A stretch of DNA of 64,000 nucleotides from Thermovirga lienii DSM 17291 (GCA_000233775.1 CP003096.1:1638501-1702500); one strand, 5' to 3'; shown: positions 51,885 to 60,839, numbered from the stretch's first letter. A program made the numbers and translations. Notes: generated by a model from the letters alone, not told the origin.

Positions 51885-51989
51885 ATGATTTTCCCCCTTT
51901 TTTGCTTAATCATCTCTTTGGCGCGCCTTTTTTTCGTCACAAACTGAAAGGATGGTACCGTAACATAAAAATTAAATCAAGCAACAGGA

Positions 51990-52739
51990 TCAAAAGTACG
52001 GCCATAGGACTTTTCTGCCACTTGCACCTCTAAACGCCATGACTATTTCCTCAAGGGTGGGCGATTCAAGTAAAACTGGGGTAGCATGTTCCTTTTTCAG
52101 ATCAGAAAGCCTGTGGGCATCTGAAGATCTGATCACCGGTCGGCCTTTTACTTTTCTCTTCCAATCTAAAGCTTCTGCTTTGGTCAAATATTTGGATACC
52201 TCTACTGCATCTACTTCCAGGTCGTCCGGCAAGAAGCCCAAAACGGACATGTATGAAAAGGCCTCTCTGTCGATATGGGCCAAGACGCACACTCCCCCAA
52301 GGGTTTTGGCTTTGTGGATTATTTCATCCGCGGTTTTTGTAATCCCCTGAAGAAGAAACTTGGACTCCTGACCTTTTATCCTGTTTCTTTCGTCTATAAT
52401 CAGCTGCATTCCAAACTTTTCTGGTATATTGTCAACGGGTGGCAAATGATCCCATACCCAAGCTTCAAACTCTGCTGTTTCTTTCCATTCTTCAAAGTAA
52501 CAGAGCACATGGACGTCCTCGACAGATTGCACCTCAAGGCCAAATATCACCTCAACGCCCGTTCCAGATGCGGCCTTCTTCACCGCTAGGGAGTTCTTTG
52601 CGGCATTATGGTCCGTTATAGCTATGATGTTAATTCCTTCCTTTATGCACCTGTCAACTATGTCCGGTGCTCCCATATCAAGCTCCGCACAAGGAGAAAG
52701 GACCGTATGTACATGAAGGTCCATATAATAAACTTTCAT
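51990..52739 (-). CDS. PHP domain metal-dependent phosphoesterase
   Basis: A 249-residue PHP-fold protein: DLHVHTVLSPC (about 7-17), AITDHNAAKN (about 40-49), and IRSSDAHRL near 210 supply the metal-binding His and Asp residues. Related to YciV/TrpH-type phosphoesterases. It is the last gene of the DRTGG-ATPase-sensor-DRTGG-PHP cluster that accompanies bifurcating hydrogenases in several fermenters; its nucleotide or phosphate substrate is unknown. Confidence 0.85.
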   Translation of the reverse strand: MKVYYMDLHVHTVLSPCAELDMGAPDIVDRCIKEGINIIAITDHNAAKNSLAVKKAASGTGVEVIFGLEVQSVEDVHVLCYFEEWKETAEFEAWVWDHLPPVDNIPEKFGMQLIIDERNRIKGQESKFLLQGITKTADEIIHKAKTLGGVCVLAHIDREAFSYMSVLGFLPDDLEVDAVEVSKYLTKAEALDWKRKVKGRPVIRSSDAHRLSDLKKEHATPVLLESPTLEEIVMAFRGASGRKVLWPYF

Positions 52740-52752
52740 CGTTCCATGACTT

Positions 52753-53091
52753 TTATTCGTTTCTTATTCCCATGGCATACAGCTTTCCGCATATAGTGAA
52801 GGAGTCCATGTCCGTAGAGGCCAGTGCTATATTCTCGCTTTTGCATTTTTCCAAAAGCTCGGGCGTAGGTTCTTTGCCGGAAGCCAGTATAACAAGAGGA
52901 ATTTCCTTGAGTACCGCTACTGCGGCGACGTTGAGATGGTTCTGAATAGTAACCCATAAGCAACCGGACGGCGCGCTACCCATAACGAAACTCAAAAGAT
53001 CACCAACGGCTGCACCTTTTACCTCCTTGTCCTCTTGGAGCTCAACGTGAACCTTAAGACCTAGGTTTTTACATATCTCGCTTATCTTCAT
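52753..53091 (-). CDS. DRTGG domain protein (second copy)
   Basis: A 112-residue single-domain protein with alternating strands and helices (GAAVGDLLSFVM; IPLVILASGKEPTPELLEKC; NIALASTDMDSFTICGKLYAMGI). DRTGG domains are found in pyruvate-formate and phosphotransacetylase proteins and are presumed ligand sensors. Homologous to the protein at 54849-55214. GGAGG precedes ATG inside the end of the H-cluster sensor gene. Confidence 0.82.
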   Translation of the reverse strand: MKISEICKNLGLKVHVELQEDKEVKGAAVGDLLSFVMGSAPSGCLWVTIQNHLNVAAVAVLKEIPLVILASGKEPTPELLEKCKSENIALASTDMDSFTICGKLYAMGIRNE

Positions 53092-54403
53092 TTTTCTCCT
53101 CCGGAGTCATGGTATGAACAAGCTTTCTAGACAAAACATTTATCTCTTCAGAAAGTTCCGCGATCCTTTCTCTTACTCGGAAAACACAATCCTCCAACGA
53201 ACCTTCCCCTTTGACTATATCTTCGGCCATGACCCTGCAGGTGGGTCTTCCACAGGTTCCACAATCCAGATGGGGAAGCTCAGCATAAACAGAGTGGAGC
53301 TCTTCCAGCTTCTCCATGGCCTTGGCCAACCCCTTGCCTAAAGGAGTCTGCTCCACTGGCGCTATGATCTCCTGGAGCCTCCATATATCGGCCTCGTAGA
53401 GCTCTTCAAGAAGCTCTATTTCTTCCTTTGCTGGTTCTGGAGGGTTCAACATTTTGAGCTTCTGAAAAGCTATGAAACGAGACTCCACGTTAGCAATTCC
53501 ACCTATACAGCCGAAATTGCACGCCCTGGCCTCAACGAAATCGACACCCTTCAACCTTCCCAATTCAAGCTCTTGAAGCAAGTCTATTACGTTCCGCATT
53601 CCTGATACAGTAAGGGAGCGAACTGGCTTTTGGGCAAACTTTTCGATACAAGCCGATTCTCCTCCTAGGGACGCCCAAGTGACCCAACGAGAGGCAAGCC
53701 CATCCGGTGAGTTACTCATATGGGCCACGTTTCGGCTTCCAACCAATATCTCCCTTGCCATACGGGTAACGGAAATCACATAATCAGCGGAACTGGTATC
53801 CCTACCCACCGGGTCCTCCACCATGGCTATGCGGGCAGGACAAGGAGCCACAAGTGCAGCAGGCACATTGTGCTTCATGTGTCTTGCCCTCCAAAGGTCA
53901 ATACTAACTTCCAAGGGGTTTTCCACAGGAGAAAGGTGGGGTATAAGCTCTTGAAACTTTATCTGAATCAGCCTAACTACAGCGGGGCAGTAAGTGGATA
54001 TCACAGGACCCGTCTTCTCCGAATTGTTATCTAGATGCCTTGCCTCCGCCAAAGCCGTAAGGTCGTAAGCCAAGGCACATTCGTTGAATATGGGGTCGAA
54101 GCCCATATTTCTCAGCACCTGGGCTAAAACATCGGGATAAGGTCCCCACGGGAACTGAAAACATAGTGCAGGATCAGCCACTACAGCCAGAGATCGTTTA
54201 TTGGCCAGAAAATCCCAATCTCCTTCTTTCAAGGAGAGAGCCCTATGTCTACAACTCCTAAGACACTCCCCGCATCCTATACATCGCTCCTCCATTATGC
54301 GCACCTTGCCATTTATAACCCTCATCGCCTCGGTTGGGCAGGTCTTTATGCAGTTCACACACCCCTTACAGGCTTCTTTGCTTATTCTTATCCCATGGGA
54401 CAT
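53069..54403 (-). CDS. sensory [FeFe]-hydrogenase-like (HydS-type) Fe-S protein
   Basis: A 444-residue protein: two ferredoxin clusters (Cys12-22, CKGCVNCIKTC; Cys41-51, CIGCGECLRSC), an H-cluster domain, and a C-terminal [4Fe-4S] FeS motif (LDCGTCGRPTCRVMAEDIV, last Cys in LEDC, about 370-400). All four H-cluster ligand cysteines are present (Cys139 STYCPAV, Cys188 APCPAR, Cys295 and Cys299 ACNFGC), but the proton-transfer Cys before Cys139 is Tyr138. So it is probably a redox or H2 sensor rather than a turnover enzyme. AGGAGG precedes ATG. Confidence 0.88.
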   Translation of the reverse strand: MSHGIRISKEACKGCVNCIKTCPTEAMRVINGKVRIMEERCIGCGECLRSCRHRALSLKEGDWDFLANKRSLAVVADPALCFQFPWGPYPDVLAQVLRNMGFDPIFNECALAYDLTALAEARHLDNNSEKTGPVISTYCPAVVRLIQIKFQELIPHLSPVENPLEVSIDLWRARHMKHNVPAALVAPCPARIAMVEDPVGRDTSSADYVISVTRMAREILVGSRNVAHMSNSPDGLASRWVTWASLGGESACIEKFAQKPVRSLTVSGMRNVIDLLQELELGRLKGVDFVEARACNFGCIGGIANVESRFIAFQKLKMLNPPEPAKEEIELLEELYEADIWRLQEIIAPVEQTPLGKGLAKAMEKLEELHSVYAELPHLDCGTCGRPTCRVMAEDIVKGEGSLEDCVFRVRERIAELSEEINVLSRKLVHTMTPEEKNEDKRDM

Positions 54404-54405
54404 CT

Positions 54406-54852
54406 TTATTCCTCCTGTTTGCCTTCGAGAAAAATATAGGCCTTAAGCGTCGTTCCCCTTCCTACTTCCGTATCTATCTCCAGTTTGTCAGAGTACTTCT
54501 TTATGTTGGGGAGCCCCATACCTGCACCGAATCCCATCTCTCTAACGAAATCCGGAGCCGTCGAATAACCTTCTTGCATGGCCATCTCAAGGTCCTCTAT
54601 CCCTGGCCCCTGGTCCTCTGCAACTATTATGATAGCATCGTCCTCAAGTCTCAAGCTCATTATTCCTCCGCCACCGTGAATTACGGTGTTCATCTCCGCC
54701 TCATAGGTGACTATGGAAGCCCTTCTGCATATGTCCGTAGGAATGCCCAGAGATTTCAAGAGTTCCTTGAACTCCGAAGCGGTCTCCCCTGCCGCTAAAA
54801 AGTCCAAGGGTTTAACCTCCCTTTGGACTATAAGTGGTTCTCCTGTGCTCAT
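54406..54852 (-). CDS. anti-sigma-type serine kinase / GHKL ATP-binding protein
   Basis: A 148-residue single HATPase_c domain protein (SpoIIAB/RsbW-like): N-box IVTYEAEMNTVIHGG (about 52-66), G1 VAEDQGPGIEDLE (about 77-89) and G2 GFGAGMGLPNIKKYSD (about 107-122). ATG at 54852 overlaps the upstream DRTGG stop (ATGA). Together with the DRTGG and H-cluster proteins it forms a signalling module; its target is unknown. Confidence 0.88.
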   Translation of the reverse strand: MSTGEPLIVQREVKPLDFLAAGETASEFKELLKSLGIPTDICRRASIVTYEAEMNTVIHGGGGIMSLRLEDDAIIIVAEDQGPGIEDLEMAMQEGYSTAPDFVREMGFGAGMGLPNIKKYSDKLEIDTEVGRGTTLKAYIFLEGKQEE

Positions 54853-55214
54853 CTTTCGCCCCTCTTTGGACATTTACAAGGTCTTATACCCGCAGAATAC
54901 AACATTCCACAGGTTTCGAACATGGTCTTGTCCGTCAGTATGATGGGAAGGCCTATCTTGTCCGCTAGCTCTATAGTCTCTTTAGCCGGTTTTTTGCCCC
55001 GTACAAAAACCACCCCAGGCATATCCAGCATGCTGGCGGTCCTGACTATTTGTATGTTGGTAAGACCGGTAATCAAAAGGGAACCTGGGCTAGCAAGGGC
55101 TAACACGTCGCTCATCAGGTCAGACGCAAAGGCACATTCTATATTAGCGGAAAGATCCTCACATCTACCAACTTTCTCCGCTTCCAAAATCTTTAGTATT
55201 TCATTCAAAACCAT
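54849..55214 (-). CDS. DRTGG domain protein (first copy)
   Basis: A 121-residue DRTGG-domain protein (ASDLMSDVLALASPGSLLITG; MPGVVFVRGKKPAKETIELA; LPIILTDKTMFETCGMLYSAGI). The C-terminal pattern ILTDKTMFETCGMLYSAGI is shared with the copy at 52753, showing duplication. ATG at 55214 has GGGGGGG 7 bases upstream. First gene of the sensory operon. Confidence 0.85.
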   Translation of the reverse strand: MVLNEILKILEAEKVGRCEDLSANIECAFASDLMSDVLALASPGSLLITGLTNIQIVRTASMLDMPGVVFVRGKKPAKETIELADKIGLPIILTDKTMFETCGMLYSAGIRPCKCPKRGER

Positions 55215-55292
55215 CAAAAGGCCCCCCCACAAATAATTAGTGATTATATTAACTATATCATGTTTTTATCTTTATGTTGACTCCTGTAAATG

Positions 55293-55338
55293 GCATAAAA
55301 AAGAGGGGGGCTTTCGAAAGCCCCCCTCTTTTTTATGC
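55293..55338 (-). terminator. hsp20 terminator, 46-base perfect palindrome
   Basis: Two perfect 23-base arms meeting at TTTCGAAA, with core AAGAGGGGGGC/GCCCCCCTCTT and a built-in T-run. It lies 17 bases past the hsp20 stop. Confidence 0.93.
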
Positions 55339-55354
55339 TGCGTTGTTAGGCATA

Positions 55355-55786
55355 TTATTCTTTCTCGATGGGTATTACCCTGCCTTCCACGGCCTCGCTC
55401 TTTGGAAGCCTTATAGTTATGACTCCATTCTTGAAGGAAGCCTTAGCTTTGGACGGATCCACTTCGTAAGGCAAGTTGATGCTGTAGTTCATCGCTTGAG
55501 ACCTTCGCTTGATGTAGTAAGTTCTCCCTTCTTCCTTCTCCTCTTTCTGCTCAACCTTGGACTGGACCACAACCCTGTCGGCAAAGGTCTTTATCTCCAC
55601 ATCTGAAGGCTCAAAGCCCGGAGCGTCGACTTTGAGTACTAGCTCGCTACCTTCCTCGTACATCTCAACAGGAGCATATCTGCTCGTCATAGGCCTCAGC
55701 GCCTCAGAGAAACCACGGAAGAATTCATCCATTTCATCAAAAATGCTTCTCGTTCCATTCCAGGGCATCATGTACCTTCCAGTCAT
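55355..55786 (-). CDS. Hsp20/alpha-crystallin family small heat shock protein
   Basis: A 143-residue small heat shock protein. Variable N-terminal arm (FDEMDEFFRGFSEAL), alpha-crystallin domain (about 43-130; VEMYEEGSELVLKVDAPGF) with the conserved RRSQAMNYSINLP strand and KNGVITIRLPK, and the C-terminal I-x-I-like tail GRVIPIEKE. It holds unfolding proteins for DnaK/ClpB. ATG at 55786 has AGAGGGGGG upstream. The promoter carries CtsR-type repeats. Confidence 0.95.
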   Translation of the reverse strand: MTGRYMMPWNGTRSIFDEMDEFFRGFSEALRPMTSRYAPVEMYEEGSELVLKVDAPGFEPSDVEIKTFADRVVVQSKVEQKEEKEEGRTYYIKRRSQAMNYSINLPYEVDPSKAKASFKNGVITIRLPKSEAVEGRVIPIEKE

Positions 55787-55851
55787 CTTATCCACCCCCC
55801 TCTAAGATTTATGAAGTTTTTTCATTATTTCCTCTTGTTTGCGCTTCAAAG

Positions 55852-55903
55852 TTTATAGGTATGGTCAACAATAGTCAAACAATAAAGGTCAGTAAAAGTC
55901 AGT
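55852..55903 (-). promoter_or_regulatory. hsp20 promoter with two CtsR-type operators
   Basis: Minus-strand promoter: TTGACT at 55873-55878 and TATAAA at 55852-55857, spacer 15. CtsR-type repeat 1, GGTCAACAATAGTCAAA (55863-55879), covers the -35 box. Repeat 2, GGTCAGTAAAAGTCAGT (55887-55903), lies just upstream. In both, the GTCA cores are 10 bases apart as in the CtsR consensus. The remaining gap to 56070 shows nothing else certain. Confidence 0.65.
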
Positions 55904-56070
55904 AATACATGGACTTAACGCAATTTATTTTGAATTTTAGACCATTTCCTCTACATATTTTTTCTTATCTGCTCTTTTCATATGCACCCTAAATGCCAAA
56001 TAAGTCTGCCACAATCCAAGTTGTAGTATTATAAACAAGCAAAATTCTACAACCCAGGAGGAGTAAAACC

Positions 56071-56436
56071 ATGGAGTGCAAAGAAAAGGCCTTTGCTGGT
56101 TCCATCGATTCTTTGGAAAGCGTACCTGCGGACGGCGTTTGTGGCGTGGACAAGAAGATCGTCTTTGGCCCCAAGAGATTTTGGAACGATTACGTAATGA
56201 GGTACTTCACCTTGGATGAGGCCATGCAGACACCGCTGCACGCCCACGAGTGGCCCCACTACGTGGTGATCCTGTCAGGAAAGGTGGAATTCGTGCTGAA
56301 AGATCAGTCATACATCCTGGAGGGATTATCCTGGGCATATGTACCTCCGGGAGAAACCCACTGTTTCAAAAACATAGGAGACGACACGCTGAGCTTTCTC
56401 TGCACAGTCCCATTGGAGGGTGACCCTGAAGCCTAA
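56071..56436 (+). CDS. single-domain cupin protein
   Basis: A 121-residue cupin. Motif 1 TPLHAHEWPHYVVILSGKVEF (about 51-71, split His residues for metal) and motif 2 PPGETHCFKN (about 91-100). Such proteins bind a divalent metal and act as isomerases, dioxygenases or sensors. AGGAGGAG precedes ATG. Followed 15 bases later by a deacetylase gene. Function not predictable. Confidence 0.85.
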   Translation: MECKEKAFAGSIDSLESVPADGVCGVDKKIVFGPKRFWNDYVMRYFTLDEAMQTPLHAHEWPHYVVILSGKVEFVLKDQSYILEGLSWAYVPPGETHCFKNIGDDTLSFLCTVPLEGDPEA

Positions 56437-56451
56437 AATGAACAAAAACTC

Positions 56452-57171
56452 ATGAGCCCGCCCCTTTGCTTATGTAAGAAGCTTATTACCTTAGTGATTG
56501 TAATGGCTCTGCTAATAGCAGAGCCATCGTGTCCTGCTTTGGCTCTTAACCCCATATCCCACGGACCCAATCTGGCAAAAACTGTAGCGCTGACGTTCGA
56601 TGACGGACCTCACCCCTGGCACACCCCCCAACTACTTGACATGTTGGAAACCTTTCAAGTAAGGGCCACTTTCTTCGTCGTTGGGATAAAATGTGCGGAA
56701 AATCCCCTTCTCCTCAAAGAGATTGCAGAAAGAGGCCACACCATCGCCAACCACTCATGGAGCCACCCAAACCTTGTGGAACTCGAGGACGAAAAGATCG
56801 AAGAACAGATACGGCTCTGCAATCAAGCCATAGAAGGAATAACCGGTAGAAGTTGCCATTTTTTCCGCCCCCCTGGTGGCAATTGGGACAGCCGCACTCT
56901 CAAAATAGCAGAAAAGATGGGATTAAGGACCGTTCTTTGGACCATAAACAGCTATGACACCGGAGACAAAAGCCTAACCGCTGTGGAGGAGGCCCAAATG
57001 GTGACACGAAAAACGACACCTGGTGCGATAATCCTCCTGCACGACGGTGGGAACTTCACTTTAGAGGCCTTACCCCACATAATAACCACACTAACAAGGA
57101 AGGGGTACTCTTTCGTTACCTTGGAAGAAATGTTTCAGGATCCACCAAAGCCCATAAACCTTAACTTTTAA
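56452..57171 (+). CDS. polysaccharide deacetylase (NodB/CE4 family), exported
   Basis: A 239-residue CE4 deacetylase with a probable signal peptide (about 1-32, LITLVIVMALLIAEPS). Catalytic motifs: TFDDGPHPWHT (about 47-57) with the Asp base and metal Asp, HSWSHPNL (about 99-106) with metal His residues, RPPGGNWDS (about 138-146), and LLHDGG (about 198-203). It deacetylates peptidoglycan or another N-acetylhexosamine polymer outside the membrane. Ribosome site is weak. Next to a cupin gene. Confidence 0.88.
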   Translation: MSPPLCLCKKLITLVIVMALLIAEPSCPALALNPISHGPNLAKTVALTFDDGPHPWHTPQLLDMLETFQVRATFFVVGIKCAENPLLLKEIAERGHTIANHSWSHPNLVELEDEKIEEQIRLCNQAIEGITGRSCHFFRPPGGNWDSRTLKIAEKMGLRTVLWTINSYDTGDKSLTAVEEAQMVTRKTTPGAIILLHDGGNFTLEALPHIITTLTRKGYSFVTLEEMFQDPPKPINLNF

Positions 57172-57217
57172 ATCCATTGATGTATAATGCAAGTGATGCA
57201 AAGGAGGGGGGAATATC

Positions 57218-58120
57218 ATGCCCCTAGTAGGCTTGGCACTTGGCGGAGGAGGAGCAAGAGGATTAGTCCACCTCGGAGTCATAAAGGTATTGGAGGAAGA
57301 AGGCATTCCAATCGATCTGATCTGCGGCACCTCTATGGGAGCCATAATAGGCGCCATCTACGCGCAGCGAGGTAACATATCTGAGACAATACAGGTGGTA
57401 AAAGACTACCTTGCCTCTGAAAGGCACAAGGACCTTGAGCTACCCTTAATAAGCGAAGAAGAGCAGGAAGACTCCACTCCTCTAAGCAGGCTGGCAAGGA
57501 CGCTAGCAAAGCGAGTATATGCCATATCTTTGGGTGCCAAGAGGTCTTTCTTCAAATCCCACGTCCTGGAGGAAGCCATCAACTTCTTGATCAAAGAGGG
57601 TAGGATAGAAGATACCCAGATTCCTTTCGCCGCGGTAGCAACGGACTTAAATTCCGGCAAAACCTTGATATTCTCCAAAGGAGATATCCGGCAAGGGGTA
57701 AAACGGAGCTCTCTGGTGCCAGGATTTTTGCCTCCGGAAAAAGAAAAAGACCTGTTAATAACCGACGGTGGGGTCACTCAACTAATACCTGTCGAAAGCA
57801 CCCAAAAACTAGGTGCCGAAATGGTAATAGCGGTCTCAGCCAACCCATCAAAACTTCCCCCGCTGAAGGACCCAGCCATGATGGACATCATAGAACGATG
57901 CCAGCTGATAATGGGCCTTGAGGTTTCCAGGCTCCAAGCAGAGAAGGCTGACGTGCTGATAAATCCTCCCCTTCCCTACGTCCCGTGGTCAAATTTCTCG
58001 GAGTGTGACAGATTCATAAGGGCAGGAATAGACTCGGCAAAAGAGCAACTGCCACAGATAAAGAAGGTCCTGAAACTTAAAAGAAGTTGGTTTTTCCGCC
58101 TGGTCTCCCGTTTCAACTAA
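57218..58120 (+). CDS. patatin-like phospholipase
   Basis: A 300-residue patatin-family hydrolase. Oxyanion motif GGGGARGLVHLGV (about 8-20), nucleophile elbow GTSMG (about 39-43, Ser41), and catalytic Asp in DGGV (about 185). Related to RssA/NTE-type acyl hydrolases that cleave acyl chains from membrane lipids. GGAGGGGGG lies 5 bases before ATG. Its end overlaps the convergent DraG-like gene by four bases. Confidence 0.92.
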   Translation: MPLVGLALGGGGARGLVHLGVIKVLEEEGIPIDLICGTSMGAIIGAIYAQRGNISETIQVVKDYLASERHKDLELPLISEEEQEDSTPLSRLARTLAKRVYAISLGAKRSFFKSHVLEEAINFLIKEGRIEDTQIPFAAVATDLNSGKTLIFSKGDIRQGVKRSSLVPGFLPPEKEKDLLITDGGVTQLIPVESTQKLGAEMVIAVSANPSKLPPLKDPAMMDIIERCQLIMGLEVSRLQAEKADVLINPPLPYVPWSNFSECDRFIRAGIDSAKEQLPQIKKVLKLKRSWFFRLVSRFN

Positions 58121-59043
58121 AGATCGCCCTCAATCAGCTTTTGCGCCAACTCCAGGATATCAACAGGCCAGTACTCTAGCGGCCTCGGCTTAATAACTCC
58201 CTTTCGTCCAACTTCAAGGCGCATATCAAGAATGGATTTTACCCAATCACTAGGCACCCCTTGAATTCCGTAGACCGCTCCCAAAAGGGCACCGCAAACG
58301 GCCGCGTTGGTGTCTGCGTCCCCTCCCTTTTTTGCGGTATTTATCACTCCCTCTTCCAAACTTTCAGCGTGAACTAGCTGCCAAAGGGCGTTGTGCAGAG
58401 CTATCAAAACCCAACCCTGATGTGTGTAATAATCCTTGGGAGGCTCTTGGGCCCCTTTACTTACGACCTCCAACAACAAAGGCTCTTTTAGCCTCTCTTT
58501 AGCCCATCGAGAGATCTGTTCATATAATGCGCTGGCACTTGGGCCGGTTCTTACGGTAAAAGCCAAGGCCATGGCAAAAAGTTCATTGGCCTCCAGGCAC
58601 ACGGGATTCGGATGGGTTATTGAAGCATCCTCTCTGGCCCACGATGCCACAAGATCCAACTGGAACTTTGCTCCGAATATCCCCAAAGGTGCAACGCGCA
58701 TGAGGGCCCCATTGGCCTGACTTTCAGGGATGAAGTGTCCCCTCAGGGCTGAGGCTATGGTCATGCCGCAATCAATGGGGTCTGAATTCAACCATTTTAC
58801 GTAAGCAGCCTTGACATATTCCCTGTCGTAGTAACCTTTCTGAACTAGAGTCCTGGCAAGAGCCAAAGCCATCTCCGTGTCATCAGTAGGCTGACCTGTA
58901 AGGTCCTTCAGCTTACCAAGAAACAGAGCCTCTGCCTCCTCCTCTTGTTTGAACTCGGCAATGCTTCCAATCACATCCCCCGCTACAAGCCCCACGAGGC
59001 AACCTTGGGCACGGCTTAAAGCTTCTCCATTGCAATTATCCAT
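58117..59043 (-). CDS. ADP-ribosylglycohydrolase family protein (DraG-like)
   Basis: A 308-residue all-helical ADP-ribosyl hydrolase. GCLVGLVAGDVIGS at the start, metal-binding TDDTEMALALA (about 54-64), and GGDADTNAAVCGALLGAVYG (about 238-257). It removes ADP-ribose from protein or releases it from small molecules. No ADP-ribosyltransferase is visible nearby, so its target is unknown; nitrogenase control as in DraG need not apply. Confidence 0.9.
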   Translation of the reverse strand: MDNCNGEALSRAQGCLVGLVAGDVIGSIAEFKQEEEAEALFLGKLKDLTGQPTDDTEMALALARTLVQKGYYDREYVKAAYVKWLNSDPIDCGMTIASALRGHFIPESQANGALMRVAPLGIFGAKFQLDLVASWAREDASITHPNPVCLEANELFAMALAFTVRTGPSASALYEQISRWAKERLKEPLLLEVVSKGAQEPPKDYYTHQGWVLIALHNALWQLVHAESLEEGVINTAKKGGDADTNAAVCGALLGAVYGIQGVPSDWVKSILDMRLEVGRKGVIKPRPLEYWPVDILELAQKLIEGDL

Positions 59044-59180
59044 TTTTCACACCTGCCTTTCACAGCATGATCATCCTAACAAGATAATATCACCAAGAAC
59101 CTTCAGAACAAGAAGGCTCTTGAAGTATTTAAGTATTGTGGTACCATATATATATAAATATCCTAAGGGAGGAATGTTCC

Positions 59181-60827
59181 ATGTTTTGTTATCAATGTGA
59201 GCAGACTGCAAAAGGAGCAGGATGCACTGTAGCAGGAGTTTGCGGCAAAAGTCCCGCGGTTTCAGACATGCAGGACCTTTTAGTCCACATCACCAAGGGA
59301 ATTTCCATGTATGCCCACCGAGCAAGAGAGTTTGGAGTAAAAGACAAAGAAATAGACACCTTCGTGGTTGAGGCACTCTTCTCTACAATAACTAACGTAA
59401 ATTTCGACGAAGACAGGATGGAGGGGCTGATCAAAAAGGCCGTAGAGCTGAGAGAAAAAGCCAAAAAGCTCTATGAAGAATCCTGCAAAAAAGCCGGCAC
59501 CTCCCCCGAAGAGTTAACCGGACCAGCAACCTTCGATCCAGGAACTACCAAAACAGAGATGATCTCCAAGGGAGAGGAAGTAACTCCAGCAAAGGGAGCA
59601 GAAAAGCGCGGAGAAGTAATACAGGGAATGCATGACCTTGTTCTTTTCGGCCTGAAAGGAAGCGCAGCCTACGCTGACCATGCTCGAATCTTGGGACAAG
59701 AAGATGACGAGGTGTACGGATTTTTCCATGACTTCTTGAATTTCCTTTCCAAGGATTCCTTCGAGCTGGACGAGTTAGTCTCCAGGACGTTGGAGGCAGG
59801 GAAATGGAACATAAGGGTTATGGAGCTTTTGGACAAGGCAAACACTGGAGGATACGGCGATCCTGTACCCACCAAGGTCCGTATAACCCCCGTAAAGGGC
59901 AAGGCCATACTGGTATCTGGCCACGACCTTAAGGACCTGGAGCTGCTCCTCAAACAAACGGAAGGAAAAGGAATAAACATATACACCCACGGTGAGATGT
60001 TACCGTGCCATGGTTACCCCGAACTCAAAAAGTACCCCCACCTGGTAGGTAACTACGGAGGAGCTTGGCAGGATCAGCAGAAGGAATTCGACGAGTTCCC
60101 CGGGGCCATACTCATGACGACCAACTGCATTCAGAAACCAAAAGAATCTTACAAACACCGAATCTTCACAACGGGCCTGGTGGCTTGGCCTGGTGTGCGC
60201 CACATAGGTCCGGACAAGGACTTTACTCCCGTGATAGAAGCGGCCTTGGCCGAAGAAGGCTTCAAAGAAGATGCCCCAGAAAAAACTATCATGGTTGGTT
60301 TTGCCCGTAACGCCGTTCTTTCCGTTGCTCCTCAGGTCATAGAGAACGTAAAAGAGGGGAAGATCAGGCATTTCTTCCTGATAGGAGGTTGCGATGGCGC
60401 AAAGAGTGGGCGCAACTACTACACTGATCTGGCTCTTAAGGTACCCAAAGACTGCGTTATCCTCACCTTGGCCTGCGGCAAGTATCGCTTCAACAAATTA
60501 GATTTTGGAGACATAGACGGAATACCTCGCTTGCTCGACGTTGGGCAGTGCAATGACGCTTTCTCTGCCGTCAAAATAGCTCAAGCCCTAGCAGAGGCAT
60601 TCGAAACGGACATAAACAGCCTGCCTCTTTCCCTGATCCTCTCCTGGTACGAACAAAAGGCTGTGTGCATCCTTCTTTCTCTGCTCTACTTGGGCATCAG
60701 GAACATGCGCCTTGGGCCATCCCTTCCTGCGTTCGTGAAACCACCAGTGCTGGAATTTTTGCAGAAGGAATTCAATCTAATGCCTATAACCACCCCAGAG
60801 GAAGACCTCAAGTCCATACTGGGATAA
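59181..60827 (+). CDS. hcp: hydroxylamine reductase / hybrid cluster protein
   Basis: A 548-residue class I hybrid cluster protein. The N-terminal cluster ligands Cys3, Cys6, Cys15 and Cys21 (CYQCEQTAKGAGCTVAGVC) show the C-x2-C-x8-C-x5-C spacing. Downstream the hybrid cluster ligands lie in HGEMLPCHGYPELKKYP, NCIQKP and GGCDGAKSGRNYY. It reduces hydroxylamine or NO and protects anaerobes from nitrosative stress. ATG at 59181 has GGGAGG 8 bases before it. Downstream rrf2-type gene probably regulates it. Confidence 0.96.
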   Translation: MFCYQCEQTAKGAGCTVAGVCGKSPAVSDMQDLLVHITKGISMYAHRAREFGVKDKEIDTFVVEALFSTITNVNFDEDRMEGLIKKAVELREKAKKLYEESCKKAGTSPEELTGPATFDPGTTKTEMISKGEEVTPAKGAEKRGEVIQGMHDLVLFGLKGSAAYADHARILGQEDDEVYGFFHDFLNFLSKDSFELDELVSRTLEAGKWNIRVMELLDKANTGGYGDPVPTKVRITPVKGKAILVSGHDLKDLELLLKQTEGKGINIYTHGEMLPCHGYPELKKYPHLVGNYGGAWQDQQKEFDEFPGAILMTTNCIQKPKESYKHRIFTTGLVAWPGVRHIGPDKDFTPVIEAALAEEGFKEDAPEKTIMVGFARNAVLSVAPQVIENVKEGKIRHFFLIGGCDGAKSGRNYYTDLALKVPKDCVILTLACGKYRFNKLDFGDIDGIPRLLDVGQCNDAFSAVKIAQALAEAFETDINSLPLSLILSWYEQKAVCILLSLLYLGIRNMRLGPSLPAFVKPPVLEFLQKEFNLMPITTPEEDLKSILG

Positions 60828-60839
60828 AATATCAATGCG

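Noticed and set aside
53069-54403. Calling this a catalytic [FeFe] hydrogenase
   Set aside because: The proton-transfer Cys is replaced by Tyr138 and the MPC motif reads APC, which fits sensory members.
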